Shown one piece after another: positions 4,770 through 5,819 of a stretch of DNA of 5,819 nucleotides. Source of the DNA: Microcaldota archaeon (GTDB lineage Archaea > Micrarchaeota > Micrarchaeia > Norongarragalinales > UBA8480); the NCBI GenBank assembly GCA_030697615.1, contig JAUYPK010000071.1, positions 1 through 5,819 of the forward strand, in the 5' to 3' direction. The notes under the pieces were generated by a model that made no database searches, was not told the origin of the DNA, and saw only the letters and a program-made list of their open reading frames with translations. Numbering within the stretch: position 1 is the stretch's first letter; each line of letters begins with the position of its first letter. The position numbers and the translations under genes were made by a program.

Positions 4770-5393
4770 ATGAAAAGATTACTTTCGGTTATTATTCTCT
4801 CGATTTTACTTTTAGGCTGCACTTCTCCTTCCTCTCAAATCGATCCAGTGAGTGGGCAAACTCCAAGTGATTCATTAGGGCAATCAGATGCTGTGCAGAA
4901 CGATTCTCCGGGAGAAGAAACATACCCTGATCGAATTGCAGGGCAAAATGTAGCTGATGTGGATTGCACTTGGCTAAATAGCCGTTATACTGTTGAAGAT
5001 GCGGCTACGCTTCTAGGTTCTGAATGGGAAACTGAAGGTGCATTTGATATAGGCGCCGGGCTTTGTCGACTTGAGTTAACTGAAGGTGGATTTGGTGAAG
5101 TAAGAGTGAAAGAAGAACGTGACTATGGTTTTCAAACTTATAAGCAGTCACTGGTAACAACTTCCGGTAATTCTCCAGATCAAGGTACAATTGTAACGGA
5201 TCTTGGTGATGAGGCTTTTTTCAGTCATCCTGGAGTAAATAGCGTGGCTGAATCAAGAATGGGTGCTGCGCTTTATGTTAAAAAAGGAAATGTTTATTTT
5301 GGCATAGGTTGTGTTAAGCCAGGCAATACAATTGGTCCGTGTACTGAAGCGCAATTCAAAAGCATTGCCACGACTGTTTTGCAGCGAGGCTAA
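4770..5393 (+). CDS. Secreted lipoprotein, 207 aa, with a cysteine-containing C-terminal domain
   Basis: The N-terminus is a classic lipoprotein signal: MKR, a hydrophobic stretch (4-15), then LLGC with the acceptor cysteine at residue 17. A Ser/Pro/Asp/Gln-rich linker (18-58) would hold the domain away from the membrane. The domain (about 60-207) has cysteines at 66, 99, 181 and 191, probably forming two disulphides outside the cell. Its end, with DLGDEAFF, AALYVKKGNVYFGIGC and a final helix EAQFKSIATTVLQR, resembles the layout of DUF3558-like actinobacterial lipoproteins, but this likeness is by eye only. No enzyme motif is visible. The start is fixed by the signal peptide and the TATA box. 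The next gene starts 6 nt downstream, so the two form an operon, though the partner looks cytoplasmic. Confidence 0.9.
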   Translation: MKRLLSVIILSILLLGCTSPSSQIDPVSGQTPSDSLGQSDAVQNDSPGEETYPDRIAGQNVADVDCTWLNSRYTVEDAATLLGSEWETEGAFDIGAGLCRLELTEGGFGEVRVKEERDYGFQTYKQSLVTTSGNSPDQGTIVTDLGDEAFFSHPGVNSVAESRMGAALYVKKGNVYFGIGCVKPGNTIGPCTEAQFKSIATTVLQRG

Positions 5394-5399
5394 ATATTT

Positions 5400-5798
5400 A
5401 TGCAAACTCGTACAATCCGCCAAACCGTTCTTTTCCACTGTTCGCCACACGCTGTGTTTGAACTGTTGATGGATTCCAAGAAACACAGTAAGTTTACCGG
5501 TGGCAAGGCAACGGTGTCTCGCAAAGTTGGGGGTAAGTTTTCAATTTTCGACGGCGGCCTCTATGGAAAAAACTTGGAACTTAAAAAAGATCGAAAAATA
5601 GTTCAAGCTTGGGCGTGTAAGATGAACGGTTGGCCAGCTGAACATTTTTCAATCGCTACTTTTACATTTGCAGCAGCGAAAGGCGGGACAAAACTTACGC
5701 TTGTACAACCAGGCGTTCCAGCTGGATGTTTTAAGGACATTTCGAACGGTTGGTACACTTACTACTGGGAACCGATGAAAGAAATGTTGGAAGAATAA
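5400..5798 (+). CDS. SRPBCC-superfamily protein with AHSA1-like domain
   Basis: A complete 132-aa single-domain protein. The order of motifs is that of the AHSA1 (Aha1 C-terminal-like) branch of the SRPBCC helix-grip fold: an N-terminal strand (IRQTVLFHCSPHAVFELLMD), the central GGKFSIFDGGLYGKNLEL, then IVQAWACKMNGWP, the FTFAAAKGGTKLTLVQPGVP strands, and the C-terminal helix starting GWYTYYWEPMKEML. Members bind hydrophobic ligands or partner proteins. Eukaryotic Aha1 stimulates Hsp90, while most prokaryotic single-domain members have no known function, so no specific role is assigned. It has no signal peptide and should be cytoplasmic. The ATG at 5400 has GAGG ten nucleotides upstream, inside the end of the lipoprotein gene, consistent with coupled translation. 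Confidence 0.92.
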   Translation: MQTRTIRQTVLFHCSPHAVFELLMDSKKHSKFTGGKATVSRKVGGKFSIFDGGLYGKNLELKKDRKIVQAWACKMNGWPAEHFSIATFTFAAAKGGTKLTLVQPGVPAGCFKDISNGWYTYYWEPMKEMLEE

Positions 5799-5819
5799 CG
5801 TGCTATTTTGTTAGGTTTT
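5799..5819 (+). other. Short 3' flank of the SRPBCC gene with two T4 runs
   Basis: The last 21 nt contain two TTTT runs (CTATTTTG and GGTTTT). They could be the start of a T-rich archaeal terminator or part of the next gene's promoter. The window ends too soon to tell. Confidence 0.2.

Noticed and set aside
1..5819. Search for CRISPR arrays, tRNA or rRNA genes, transposase genes and terminal inverted repeats.
   Set aside because: No regularly spaced repeats, cloverleaf-like segment, transposase motif or paired insertion ends were seen. The repeats found are explained by gene duplication or promoter elements.

Overview
The window looks archaeal. It encodes an NMD3 homologue with all four CxxC pairs, the N-terminal half of a DUF2070-type polytopic membrane protein, and an HTH regulator of the archaeal COG1709 type. 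Several genes have a TATA-like box about 23-31 nt upstream of the start codon and little or no leader, which is the usual archaeal leaderless arrangement. Genes are small and tightly packed, and several proteins are unrecognised. A euryarchaeal or DPANN-type lineage would fit, but I cannot place it more finely. No RNA genes, insertion sequences or CRISPR arrays were seen.

Layout. (1) 1-2049, minus strand: a three-gene cluster of unknowns is read from 2049 down to 775 (77 aa, then 170 aa, then 163 aa). It is followed by the DUF2070 gene, which has its own TATA-like element and runs off the left edge. The 170- and 163-aa proteins are tandem paralogues with a nearly identical core. Their start regions are also duplicated, including the last codons of the 77-aa gene. 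(2) 2050-2168: a divergent promoter region. (3) 2169-3251, plus strand: nmd3, then a 115-aa three-helix membrane protein with its own TATA box. (4) 3252-3315: a convergent spacer whose minus-strand transcript is U-rich and probably terminates there. (5) 3316-4595, minus strand: the COG1709-type regulator overlaps the start of an unrecognised 198-aa basic protein by 4 nt. (6) 4596-4769: a divergent promoter region with a 7-bp inverted repeat that could be an operator. (7) 4770-5798, plus strand: a secreted cysteine-containing lipoprotein and, 6 nt downstream, an AHSA1/SRPBCC-domain protein.

Functionally, nmd3 is the housekeeping gene of the window (large ribosomal subunit biogenesis or quality control). 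The most novel material is the 77/170/163-aa operon. It holds a compact paralogous family I do not recognise and shows a visible record of tandem duplication. The second most interesting unit is the regulator/198-aa pair facing the lipoprotein/SRPBCC pair across a shared control region. I found no clear evidence of a defence system or mobile element.
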